From assembly GCA_945877995.1 (NCBI GenBank), contig CAMDXD010000138.1:1-9564 (forward strand): a stretch of DNA of 9,564 nt, in the 5' to 3' direction. Both the position numbers and the translations under genes were made by a program. Below, in pieces: positions 1 through 6,313 of the stretch. Within the stretch, counting starts at the first letter, position 1. Every line of letters begins with the position of its first letter. This DNA is from Bordetella parapertussis (GTDB lineage Bacteria; Pseudomonadota; Gammaproteobacteria; Burkholderiales; CAIKXV01). The notes under the pieces are model-generated. The model worked only from the letters and a program-made list of their open reading frames with translations. It had not been told where the DNA came from and ran no database searches.

Positions 1-828
1 CGCAGCCGGTTTCGCGCGCAATCCGGCTGCGACGCGCGCCGTCGATGTCCTCGCCCCGGCGCGCGACGTGGTCTGCGACGTGGCCCGGGATGACCTGCCT
101 GCCTTCACCACCGCCGGTCCGGCCGCCGCGGCCCGCTCTTCCAGTGCCCTGATCGCCGCATCGCGCAACGCGAGCGAGTTCGCGCGTGCGACGCGCTCGG
201 CCTCGTCGCCGTCCCCGGCTTCGATGGCCTGCACCAGGCCGTGCCAGGCAGCGGCCGAGTCGCGGCGCCGCTTCGTATCCCGCAGGCCAAGCCGGGTGTA
301 GCGCGCAGTCTGCATCGACAGCGACTCGAGCATCGAGCGAAGCCACGGATTAGCCACCGAGGCGGTAAACGCAGAGTTCACCGCCAGAGCGGCATCGACA
401 TAGCCGTCGACCGGGTCGTTGCCACGCACCATCGCGCGCAATTGCGTGACCTTCGGCTTCAGCGCAGTCGCGAACTGCCGATGCCCGGCGTCCTCGGCGA
501 TCCAGCGCGCGCGCAGCCCGACCAGCGCGGCGCGCACCTGGTACAGCTCGGTCACCTCGCGCACCGACACCTCGCGCACCACCGCACCGCGATAGGGGGC
601 GATCGTCGCGAGACCCTGCCGCTCGAGCGCGCGCAATGCATCGCGCACCGGCCCGTGGCTGACCCCGAACTCGGACGCGATGTTAGCCTCGACCAGCCGC
701 TGCCCGGGCGAGAGCCCGCCCTCGATGATGCGCGCGGCGAGCGCCCGTGCGATGCGGTCGGGCATGGTCGAACCGAAGCCCGCGGACGGCTCGGCGGGCA
801 CGTGCTTCAGGTTCGTTCGGGCTGCCAT
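1..828 (-). CDS. GntR family transcriptional regulator, FadR/FCD subfamily (partial, runs off left edge)
   Basis: A minus-strand frame beginning at an ATG (828-826) stays open for 276 codons to the window edge, so the C-terminus is missing. Residues 22-85 form a GntR winged helix-turn-helix: PGQRLVEANIASEFGVS, then GPVRDALRALERQGL, then the wing APYRGAVV. Residues about 90-232 resemble the all-helical FCD effector domain, with the ASVANPWL stretch and the WHGLVQAIEAGD helix. In this family the FCD domain binds an organic acid, often through a metal held by Asp and three His. Here only His196 is clear; the other positions read Ala147, Asn151 and Asn217. After residue 235 comes an Ala/Arg/Ser/Thr-rich tail that is longer than usual. 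The gene diverges from the dioxygenase operon and is the natural candidate for its local, effector-responsive regulator, probably a repressor. The family call is firm; the effector is unknown. Confidence 0.88.
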   Translation of the reverse strand, partial: MAARTNLKHVPAEPSAGFGSTMPDRIARALAARIIEGGLSPGQRLVEANIASEFGVSHGPVRDALRALERQGLATIAPYRGAVVREVSVREVTELYQVRAALVGLRARWIAEDAGHRQFATALKPKVTQLRAMVRGNDPVDGYVDAALAVNSAFTASVANPWLRSMLESLSMQTARYTRLGLRDTKRRRDSAAAWHGLVQAIEAGDGDEAERVARANSLALRDAAIRALEERAAAAGPAVVKAGRSSRATSQTTSRAGARTSTARVAAGLRAKPAA

Positions 829-835
829 GGCGCCG

Positions 836-841
836 ATTCTA
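836..841 (-). promoter_or_regulatory. Candidate -10 box of the regulator gene (TAGAAT on minus strand)
   Basis: The minus strand reads TAGAAT, one mismatch from the sigma70 -10 consensus, with only seven bases between it and the ATG at 828. Transcription from this box would begin at or next to the start codon, giving a leaderless or nearly leaderless mRNA. This agrees with the absence of any Shine-Dalgarno sequence before that ATG. No good -35 is seen at 16-18 bases, so the call is tentative. Confidence 0.35.
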
Positions 842-867
842 GCCGGGCTGCGGCAGGGACGACGACC

Positions 868-897
868 TTGCAGATTATTGATAATCGACAATACAAT
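868..897 (+). promoter_or_regulatory. Candidate sigma70 promoter of the catabolic operon
   Basis: TTGCAG (868-873) and TACAAT (892-897) are separated by 18 bases. The -10 has one mismatch to TATAAT; the -35 matches TTGACA weakly. Predicted transcription would start near 903-906, about 25 bases before the dioxygenase ATG. The stretch is conspicuously AT-rich compared with its surroundings. Its spacer contains the inverted repeat at 873-886, so a bound regulator would block RNA polymerase. Confidence 0.5.
873..886. promoter_or_regulatory. Candidate operator: perfect inverted repeat between divergent genes
   Basis: GATTATTGATAATC has perfect 6-bp arms (GATTAT/ATAATC) around a TG centre. A second, imperfect dyad, ATTGATAATCGACAAT (877-892), overlaps it. 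Short AT-rich palindromes in the divergent gap are typical binding sites of FCD-type GntR regulators. The position between the predicted -35 and -10 fits repression of the forward operon. Assignment to the adjacent regulator is inference. Confidence 0.5.
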
Positions 898-930
898 GCC
901 GACATACCGCTACCGAAGGAGGAGGCCGAC

Positions 931-1845
931 ATGAACCCGCCCACCACGCTGCAGACCGCCGCCCCGGCCGCCGGCAGCTTCATCCCGGACGTCCCGGTGC
1001 AGGTCGTGCCCACCGGCAAGGGCATCGGCGCCGACATCGTCGGGCCGGACCTCTCCTGCGCACTGTCCGACGCCACGTTCGAAGCCATCCGCGATGCCTG
1101 GCTCGACCACAAGGTGCTGCGCTTCCGCGGCCAGGACCTGGCGAAGGATGACCTGCTCGCCTTCAGCCGCCGCTTCGGCACGCTCGACAAGGCGCCCATC
1201 AACATCCGCGGCAAGAACTGGATCGAGGGCTATCCGGAACTCGCGGTGATGTCGAACATCAAGGTCGCCGGCGAGGTGATCGGCAGCCTCGGCTACGGCG
1301 AGGCGGTGTGGCACACCGACATGTCGTACCAGGAAATCACCCCGTCGGCGGCGCTGCTGTACTCGGTCGAACTGCCATCGAAGGGCGGCGAGACCGGCTT
1401 CATCGACATGTATGCCGCCTACGAGACGCTGCCCGCCGACCTGAAGGCCGCGATCGAAGGCCAGCAGATCAAGCATGACGCCAGCCACAACAGCGCCGGC
1501 GACCTGCGCAAGGGCTTCCAGAAGGTCACCGACCCGCGCGAGGCACCCGGCGCGATCCACCCGATCGTCATCCGCCACCCCGAGACCGGCCGCCGCGCGC
1601 TGTTCCTTGGCCGCCGGCCCAACGGCTATGTGATGGGGCTGCCGCTTGAAGACAGCGAAGCGCTGCTCGACCGTCTGTGGGCGCATGCGATCCAGGTGCC
1701 GTATTGCTGGTTCCAGGAATGGCAGCTCGGCGACCTGGTGATGTGGGACAACCGCTGCACGATGCACAAACGCAACGCGTTCGATGCGAACGAGCGCCGG
1801 CTGCTGCTGCGCACGACCATCAAGGCCGAGCGTCCGGCCGCCTGA
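931..1845 (+). CDS. TauD/TfdA family Fe(II)/2-oxoglutarate-dependent dioxygenase
   Basis: This 304-residue cytoplasmic protein has the TauD/TfdA iron-binding facial triad: His128 and Asp130 in VWHTDMSY and His279 in DNRCTMHKRN. Arg290 and Arg294 in RRLLLRTT are candidates for binding the 2-oxoglutarate carboxylate. The N-terminal part carries the family's GIGADIVGPDLS and KVLRFRGQDL segments, and the length is normal. Family members couple decarboxylation of 2-oxoglutarate to hydroxylation of a substrate, often cleaving sulfonates, aryloxyalkanoates or similar acids; the substrate here cannot be read. The ATG at 931 is chosen because AAGGAGGAGG (916-925) precedes it by five bases. Upstream in-frame starts would run into the divergent regulator. 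It is the first gene of the operon, directly behind the palindromic operator. Confidence 0.9.
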   Translation: MNPPTTLQTAAPAAGSFIPDVPVQVVPTGKGIGADIVGPDLSCALSDATFEAIRDAWLDHKVLRFRGQDLAKDDLLAFSRRFGTLDKAPINIRGKNWIEGYPELAVMSNIKVAGEVIGSLGYGEAVWHTDMSYQEITPSAALLYSVELPSKGGETGFIDMYAAYETLPADLKAAIEGQQIKHDASHNSAGDLRKGFQKVTDPREAPGAIHPIVIRHPETGRRALFLGRRPNGYVMGLPLEDSEALLDRLWAHAIQVPYCWFQEWQLGDLVMWDNRCTMHKRNAFDANERRLLLRTTIKAERPAA

Positions 1846-1925
1846 TTCCGGAGTCCGCAGCGGGGGCACCTTGCACCCGCCGCGCACCCGGCAGCATGGG
1901 CGCGTCCATGCGACCATTGGTCTCT

Positions 1926-1948
1926 GCGGGGCCGAGTGCCTCGCCCGC
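1926..1948 (+). other. GC-rich hairpin in the 165-base gap between dioxygenase and enolase-superfamily gene
   Basis: The gap 1846-2010 holds no convincing gene or promoter. Its clearest structure is GCGGG-(GC)-CGAG, loop TGC, CTCG-CCCGC: nine base pairs with a two-base bulge. No T-tract follows, so it is not a standard intrinsic terminator. It could attenuate or stabilise the transcript between the first gene and the rest of the operon, or be chance in GC-rich DNA. Confidence 0.25.
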
Positions 1949-1998
1949 GTGAACGCCCCCCAGAGGACGCGCGCCTGACCTGAACACGCGCAACAGCC

Positions 1999-2004
1999 GA
2001 GGAG
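1999..2004 (+). promoter_or_regulatory. Ribosome binding site that fixes a TTG start
   Basis: GAGGAG lies six bases before TTG at 2011. The next in-frame ATG is about 50 codons further in and would remove conserved N-terminal residues, so the TTG is the best start for the following gene. Confidence 0.7.
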
Positions 2005-2010
2005 CTTCAC

Positions 2011-3162
2011 TTGACGCGTATCGCCGAGATCCGCACGCACCCGTTGTCGGTGCCGCTGGCGGAAACCCTTTACACCGCCCATGAGTGCCACCAGAAGGCG
2101 CACCTGATCGTCGTCGAGGTGCGCACCGACGACGGGCTGGTCGGCACCGCCGAGATCCATGCGACGCCGATGCCGGCCGTATGCGACTGGGTCGCCCGCT
2201 TCAGTGCGCTGCTCAAGGGACGCGATGCCCTGGCCACCACCGACAACTGGGAGTTCCTGTTCTCGCTGACCTCGCCGCGTCCCGGCGGCATGTTCGCGAA
2301 GGACGGCCTGCCCGCGCCGCTCGGCCGCTCCTCGCGCGCGAACGTGATGGCGGCGATCGGCGGCATCGACCTCGCGCTCTGGGACATCCGCGGCAAGGCG
2401 GCCGGCCTGCCGGTCTGGCGGCTGCTCGGCGGCAGCGGTGCACCGGTGCGCAGCTATGCCACTGGCGGTTTCTATCGCGAAGGTGCCCCGCTCGATGCGT
2501 GCGCCCATGAACTCGCCGGCTACGTCGAGGCAGGTTATCGCGCCGTCAAGCTGAAGACCGGGGGGCTGACCATCGCCGACGAAGTCGAACGCATCCGTGC
2601 AACGCGCGCGGCGATCGGCCCCGACGTGCTGCTGATGCTCGACATGAACGCCGCGTTTTCCCTGGATGACTGCATCCGCTTCGCACATGCGGTCGAGCCG
2701 TTCGACATCTTCTGGCTGGAAGAACCGCTGCACTGGCAACTGAGTCCGACAGACTTCGCCGTGCTGGCCCGATCGACGCACATCCCGATCGGCCATGGCG
2801 AGCGCGAACTGACCCGGCACACGGTGCGCGACTTCATCGAGCACGGCGGCATCCGCTACGTGCAATTCGATGCAACCCGCGCCGGCGGCATGACCGAAGC
2901 GGTACGCATCGCCCACCTTGCCGAACAGCATGGCGTGTCGATCGCGCCGCACCTGGCCCCGGAGATCCATTCGCACCTGGTCGCAGCGTTCCGCACGGCG
3001 TCGTTCGGCGTGGAGACGATGGGCGGCTCGGATCGCAACCCGCTGTCCTACGGGCTCTACCAGGAGCGCATGCAGATGCGCGACGGCCTGGTGGACATCC
3101 CGCAGGGTCCGGGCTGGGGTGCCGAGGTCGACTGGGATTTCGTCGGGAAGCACCGCGCATGA
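2011..3162 (+). CDS. Mandelate racemase-subgroup enolase superfamily enzyme (probable acid-sugar or hydroxy-acid dehydratase)
   Basis: This 383-residue protein starts at TTG and has the two-domain enolase-superfamily build: an N-terminal capping domain and a (beta/alpha)7-beta barrel. Visible catalytic elements match the mandelate racemase subgroup. They are the KxK pair Lys180/Lys182; Mg2+ ligands Asp211 (in LDMNAAFS), Glu237 (in WLEEPL) and Glu264 (in IGHGERELTR); and the Asp287-His314 dyad with Glu318 (in APHLAPEIHSHL). Such enzymes abstract the proton alpha to a carboxylate and then racemise or dehydrate; many are sugar-acid or tartrate dehydratases. The exact substrate is not determinable. 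The stop codon overlaps the next start as ATGA (3159-3162), implying translational coupling to the first Bug receptor and perhaps a shared ligand. Confidence 0.88.
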   Translation: MTRIAEIRTHPLSVPLAETLYTAHECHQKAHLIVVEVRTDDGLVGTAEIHATPMPAVCDWVARFSALLKGRDALATTDNWEFLFSLTSPRPGGMFAKDGLPAPLGRSSRANVMAAIGGIDLALWDIRGKAAGLPVWRLLGGSGAPVRSYATGGFYREGAPLDACAHELAGYVEAGYRAVKLKTGGLTIADEVERIRATRAAIGPDVLLMLDMNAAFSLDDCIRFAHAVEPFDIFWLEEPLHWQLSPTDFAVLARSTHIPIGHGERELTRHTVRDFIEHGGIRYVQFDATRAGGMTEAVRIAHLAEQHGVSIAPHLAPEIHSHLVAAFRTASFGVETMGGSDRNPLSYGLYQERMQMRDGLVDIPQGPGWGAEVDWDFVGKHRA

Positions 3163-4133
3163 AGCGGGGTGCAGCCGTTGCCGCCACGGCGCTTGCCGCG
3201 CTGCTGCTGGCGCCGCCACCCGCGGCCGCACAGGCATGGCCTTCGAAGCCGATCCGGGTGATCGTGCCCTGGCCCGGTGGCGGCTCTAACGATGCCGCCG
3301 CGCGCCCCGTCGTGCAGAAGATGAGCGAGGCACTCGGCGTGCCTTTCGTGGTCGAGAACCGCGCCGGTGCCGCCGGCACCATCGGTGCCGAGATCGTCGC
3401 CCGCTCGCCCGGCGACGGCTATACCCTGATGGTGCACTCGGCCACGCATGTGTCCAACCCCAGCACCTACAAGACGCTGTCCTACCGGACGTTCGAGGAC
3501 TTCACGCCGATCGGCCTGGTCTCCGGCCAGCCGTGGGTGCTGGTCGTGCATCCATCGCTGCCGGTGAAGACCGCGCGCGATTTCATCGCACTCGCACGTA
3601 CCCAGCCGGGCGGGATCAGCTACGGGTCCTCCGGCAACGGCAGTTCGCCCCACTTCGGCATGGAAGCCTTCGCGGCGGCAGCGAAGATCCGGCTGCTGCA
3701 CGTCCCGTATCGCGGCGGGCCGCAATCGATGGCGTCGCTGCTGGGCGGCGAGACCTTCGCCTCCACCGCGACGCTGCCGAACGCGATCGGCGTGATCAAG
3801 TCCGGTCGCCTGAAGGCGCTGGGCGTGTCGACGCTCACCCGCCAGTCGACGATGCCCGATGTGCCGCCACTGGCCGAATCGGCCGGCATGCCGGGATTCG
3901 AAATGAATCCGTGGATCGCGATGCTCGGCCCGGCGAACCTGCCACGGCCGGTCGTCGAGCGGCTATCGGCCGAGCTGATGAAGGCCGTCAAGGATCCCGA
4001 GGTGCGCCGCTCCCTGGAAACGCAGGGGCTCGATCCGCTGATCGGCGGCCCCGAGGAACTCGCCGCGCGCATGCGCAAGGATTTCGAACGCTATGCGGCG
4101 CTGGTCAGGGCGATCGGCCTGCAGGGGCAGTGA
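3159..4133 (+). CDS. Bug/TctC family periplasmic solute-binding receptor 1
   Basis: This 324-residue protein has a Sec-type signal peptide: Lys2-Arg3, a hydrophobic stretch 5-18, and probable cleavage after the Ala22-Ala24 run before QAWPSKP. Family hallmarks follow: PIRVIVPWPGGGSND (31-45), VENRAGAAGTIGA, the SATHVSNPSTYKTL segment, YGSSGNGSSPHFG and HVPYRGG. Bug proteins bind mono-, di- or tricarboxylates or related small molecules in a two-lobed pocket, and some work with TctAB membrane proteins. Length is typical. Translation is probably coupled to the preceding gene through the four-base overlap; only a weak GGGAAG (3145-3150) precedes the ATG. It is clearly more distant from receptors 2 and 3 than they are from each other. 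The ligand is unknown, but its place next to a carboxylate-processing enzyme suggests the pathway substrate or a relative. Confidence 0.92.
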   Translation: MKRGAAVAATALAALLLAPPPAAAQAWPSKPIRVIVPWPGGGSNDAAARPVVQKMSEALGVPFVVENRAGAAGTIGAEIVARSPGDGYTLMVHSATHVSNPSTYKTLSYRTFEDFTPIGLVSGQPWVLVVHPSLPVKTARDFIALARTQPGGISYGSSGNGSSPHFGMEAFAAAAKIRLLHVPYRGGPQSMASLLGGETFASTATLPNAIGVIKSGRLKALGVSTLTRQSTMPDVPPLAESAGMPGFEMNPWIAMLGPANLPRPVVERLSAELMKAVKDPEVRRSLETQGLDPLIGGPEELAARMRKDFERYAALVRAIGLQGQ

Positions 4134-4149
4134 AGAGCCGGAGGAAGAC

Positions 4150-5277
4150 ATGAGCAACATCCAATCCATCGAGATCAACCTGGTCGGCGTGCCGCTCATC
4201 GAGGCGTTCAAGACGGCGCACAGCGTGAAAGACATCCAGCGCAGCGTCGTCGTCGTGGTGCGCGATGTCGATGGCGCGACCGGTATCGGCAACATCGATC
4301 CGTCGCCCGGCTATTCGAAGGAGTCGGTCGCCGACCACTTCCGGATGCTGCGCGACCATTTCGCGCCGGCCATGATCGGCGCGCCTGCAGACAACATCCA
4401 CGCGATGATGGCCACGCTCGACGCCATCGACCCCGCGTTCTTCGATGCCAAGGCCGCGCTCGAGATGGCCTGCCTGGACCTCACCGCACGCCGCGCCGGG
4501 ATCAGCATGGCGACGCTGCTGGGCGGCGCGGTGGTGCGCGAGATCCGCTTCAACGCCTGGGTCGGCATGCTGGCCCCGGAAGAGGCTGCGCGCCAGGCCG
4601 CTGGCTGGCAGGCGAAGGGTTTCCGCTCGTGCAAGGTGAAGGTCGGCGGCGAGGTGAAGACCGACATCGAACGGGTGCTCGCGGTGCGCGAGGCGGTCGG
4701 TACGGACTTCGCGATCCGCGCCGATGCGAACGAGGGCTTTTCGGAAGCCGATGCGATCGCCTTCATCACCGGCACCGCGCGTGCGCGCCTGCAACTGGTC
4801 GAGCAGCCAGTCGCCTGGGACGACCTGCCGGCGATGACCCGCATCCGGCGCCATGCGCAGGGCGTGGGCGTACCGCTGATGGCAGACGAATCGGTGCTGG
4901 ACCACGCCAGCCTGATCGGCATCCTGCGCGCCGAGGCAGCAGACATCGTGAAGGTGAAGGTGATGAAGCAGGGCGGCCTGCTCGGGACGCGGCGGATGAT
5001 CGCGACCGCCGAGGCCGCTGGCCTGCGCTGCGTGATCGGCCACGGCTTCGGCCTGGGCATCAACACGATGGCCGAGATCATCGTCGCGTCGACCTCGCTC
5101 AACGTGATCGAGGGGGTGGAGTGCGTCGGTCCGCTGAAGACGCGCGACGACATCGTCGTCGACAAGCTCGACCTGTCGCGTGGCGTGCTGGCGATCGGCG
5201 GCGCACCCGGGCTGGGCGTGGACATCGACCCCGCGAAACTGGAACGCTACCGGCTGGATTCGGCCGCGATTGGCTGA
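4150..5277 (+). CDS. Muconate-lactonizing-subgroup enolase superfamily enzyme (cycloisomerase, epimerase or dehydratase)
   Basis: This 375-residue protein belongs to the second major enolase-superfamily subgroup, not that of the upstream gene. It has Lys162/Lys164 in CKVKVGG on barrel strand 2. The metal ligands are Asp192 (in IRADANEGFS), Glu218 (in LVEQPV) and Asp246 (in LMADES). The opposing catalytic lysine is probably Lys270 in IVKVKVMKQGGL, in place of a His-Asp dyad. This two-lysine arrangement is found in muconate cycloisomerases, dipeptide and hydroxyproline-betaine epimerases, cis-3-hydroxyproline dehydratases and N-succinylamino acid racemases. Sequence alone does not choose among them. 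The ATG at 4150 is preferred over the in-frame ATG at 4093, which lies inside the Bug gene, because GGAGG (4140-4144) sits five bases before it. It starts 16 bases after the Bug 1 stop and is in the same operon. Confidence 0.88.
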   Translation: MSNIQSIEINLVGVPLIEAFKTAHSVKDIQRSVVVVVRDVDGATGIGNIDPSPGYSKESVADHFRMLRDHFAPAMIGAPADNIHAMMATLDAIDPAFFDAKAALEMACLDLTARRAGISMATLLGGAVVREIRFNAWVGMLAPEEAARQAAGWQAKGFRSCKVKVGGEVKTDIERVLAVREAVGTDFAIRADANEGFSEADAIAFITGTARARLQLVEQPVAWDDLPAMTRIRRHAQGVGVPLMADESVLDHASLIGILRAEAADIVKVKVMKQGGLLGTRRMIATAEAAGLRCVIGHGFGLGINTMAEIIVASTSLNVIEGVECVGPLKTRDDIVVDKLDLSRGVLAIGGAPGLGVDIDPAKLERYRLDSAAIG

Positions 5278-5301
5278 ACGGGAATCCCCAGGAGGGTCAA
5301 C

Positions 5302-6297
5302 ATGCAACAGATTCCGTCACGCCGCGCAGCGCGCGCGGCAGCCGTTGCTGGCGTCGCAGTCGTTGTACTCGTCGCCACTGGCCAGGCCTTCGCGCAGGCA
5401 TGGCCGGCGAAGCCGGTGCGCATCATCGTCGCCTTTCCACCCGGGGGCATCTCCGACTTCGCCGCGCGCGCGATCGCACCAGGCCTGACCGAGGCGCTCA
5501 GGCAGACGGTGGTAGTGGAAAACCGCGGTGGTGCTGCCGGCGCGATCGGCACCGAAGTGGTGGCCAAGTCGGCGCCGGACGGGCACACCCTGCTCGCGCA
5601 CACGGTCACGTTCACCGTCGGGCCGCACATGACCGCCAGTCCGCCTGCCGATCCGCTGCGCGACGTGATGGCCGTCACCCAGATCATCGATGCGCCGAAC
5701 ATCCTGGTGGTGACGCCGTCCATGCCGGTGCGGTCGGTAAAGGAACTGGTTGCGCTGGCAGCGAAGCGACGCGGCGAACTGAGCTTCGCGTCTTCGGGAT
5801 ACGGCTCCGGCACGCACCTGTCGGGGGAACTGTTCAAGCTGCTGGCGAAGATCGACATGATCCATATCGCCTACAAGGGCGGCGGGCCGGCGGTCGCAGA
5901 CCTGCTCGGCGGCCATGTGCCGACGATGTTCTCGACGTTGCCGTCGGTCACCGCGCACGTGGCCGCTGGCCGCCTGCGTGCGCTGGCGGTGACGGGGGCC
6001 AGGCGCTTCCCCAGCGTCCCGGAAGTGCCGACCATGATCGAAGCCGGCGTCGCCGGCTATTCGTTCAGCGGCTGGAGCGGCATCTTCGCGCCGATCGGCA
6101 CGCCGCGCGAGATCGCGGTGCGCTTCGCGGAAGAGACCGCCCGGGTGCTGCGGGCACCGGGCTTCCGCGACAAGCTGCTGATCCAGGGTGCCGACACGGT
6201 CGGCAGCACGCCAGACGAGTTCGCCGCGTTCGTCCGGTCCGAGTACACCCGCTGGGGCCAACTGGTCCGGCAGAGCGGCATCAAGGCAGAGCAATGA
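5302..6297 (+). CDS. Bug/TctC family periplasmic solute-binding receptor 2
   Basis: This 331-residue receptor has a signal peptide with arginines at 7, 8 and 11, a hydrophobic core about 12-27, and probable cleavage after Ala31 (AFA before QAWPAKP). The RR pair lacks the rest of a Tat motif, so Sec export is more likely. Family motifs include RIIVAFPPGGISDFAAR (40-56), VENRGGAAGAIGTEV, ASSGYGSGTHLSGELF and IAYKGGGPAV. AGGAGG (5290-5295) lies six bases before the ATG, and the gene begins 24 bases after the preceding stop. It is about 73% identical, counted by eye without gaps over 297 residues, to receptor 3 at 8498-9487. Receptor 1 is much less similar. It presumably delivers or senses an organic acid; no membrane transporter partner is encoded here. 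Confidence 0.92.
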   Translation: MQQIPSRRAARAAAVAGVAVVVLVATGQAFAQAWPAKPVRIIVAFPPGGISDFAARAIAPGLTEALRQTVVVENRGGAAGAIGTEVVAKSAPDGHTLLAHTVTFTVGPHMTASPPADPLRDVMAVTQIIDAPNILVVTPSMPVRSVKELVALAAKRRGELSFASSGYGSGTHLSGELFKLLAKIDMIHIAYKGGGPAVADLLGGHVPTMFSTLPSVTAHVAAGRLRALAVTGARRFPSVPEVPTMIEAGVAGYSFSGWSGIFAPIGTPREIAVRFAEETARVLRAPGFRDKLLIQGADTVGSTPDEFAAFVRSEYTRWGQLVRQSGIKAEQ

Positions 6298-6313
6298 ACC
6301 GAGGCACCATACG

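Noticed and set aside
241..930. In-frame N-terminal extension of the dioxygenase by 230 codons
   Set aside because: It would overlap the divergent regulator almost entirely, cross the promoter and palindrome, and add no known domain; the strong Shine-Dalgarno sequence before 931 decides the start.
1860..1880. GCGGG...CCCGC pair just after the dioxygenase stop as a terminator
   Set aside because: The stem is only five base pairs with an eleven-base loop and no T-tract.
910..3237. A 775-codon open frame on the minus strand opposite the dioxygenase and the first enolase-superfamily gene
   Set aside because: It is antisense to two genes with intact family motifs, has no recognisable domain, is rich in Arg/Ala/His as expected from reversed GC-rich codons, and is explained by scarcity of stop codons in GC-rich DNA.
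5320..5345. Twin-arginine signal in Bug receptor 2
   Set aside because: The SRR pair is followed by AARAAA without the Phe-Leu-Lys pattern of Tat signals, and Bug proteins are normally Sec-exported.
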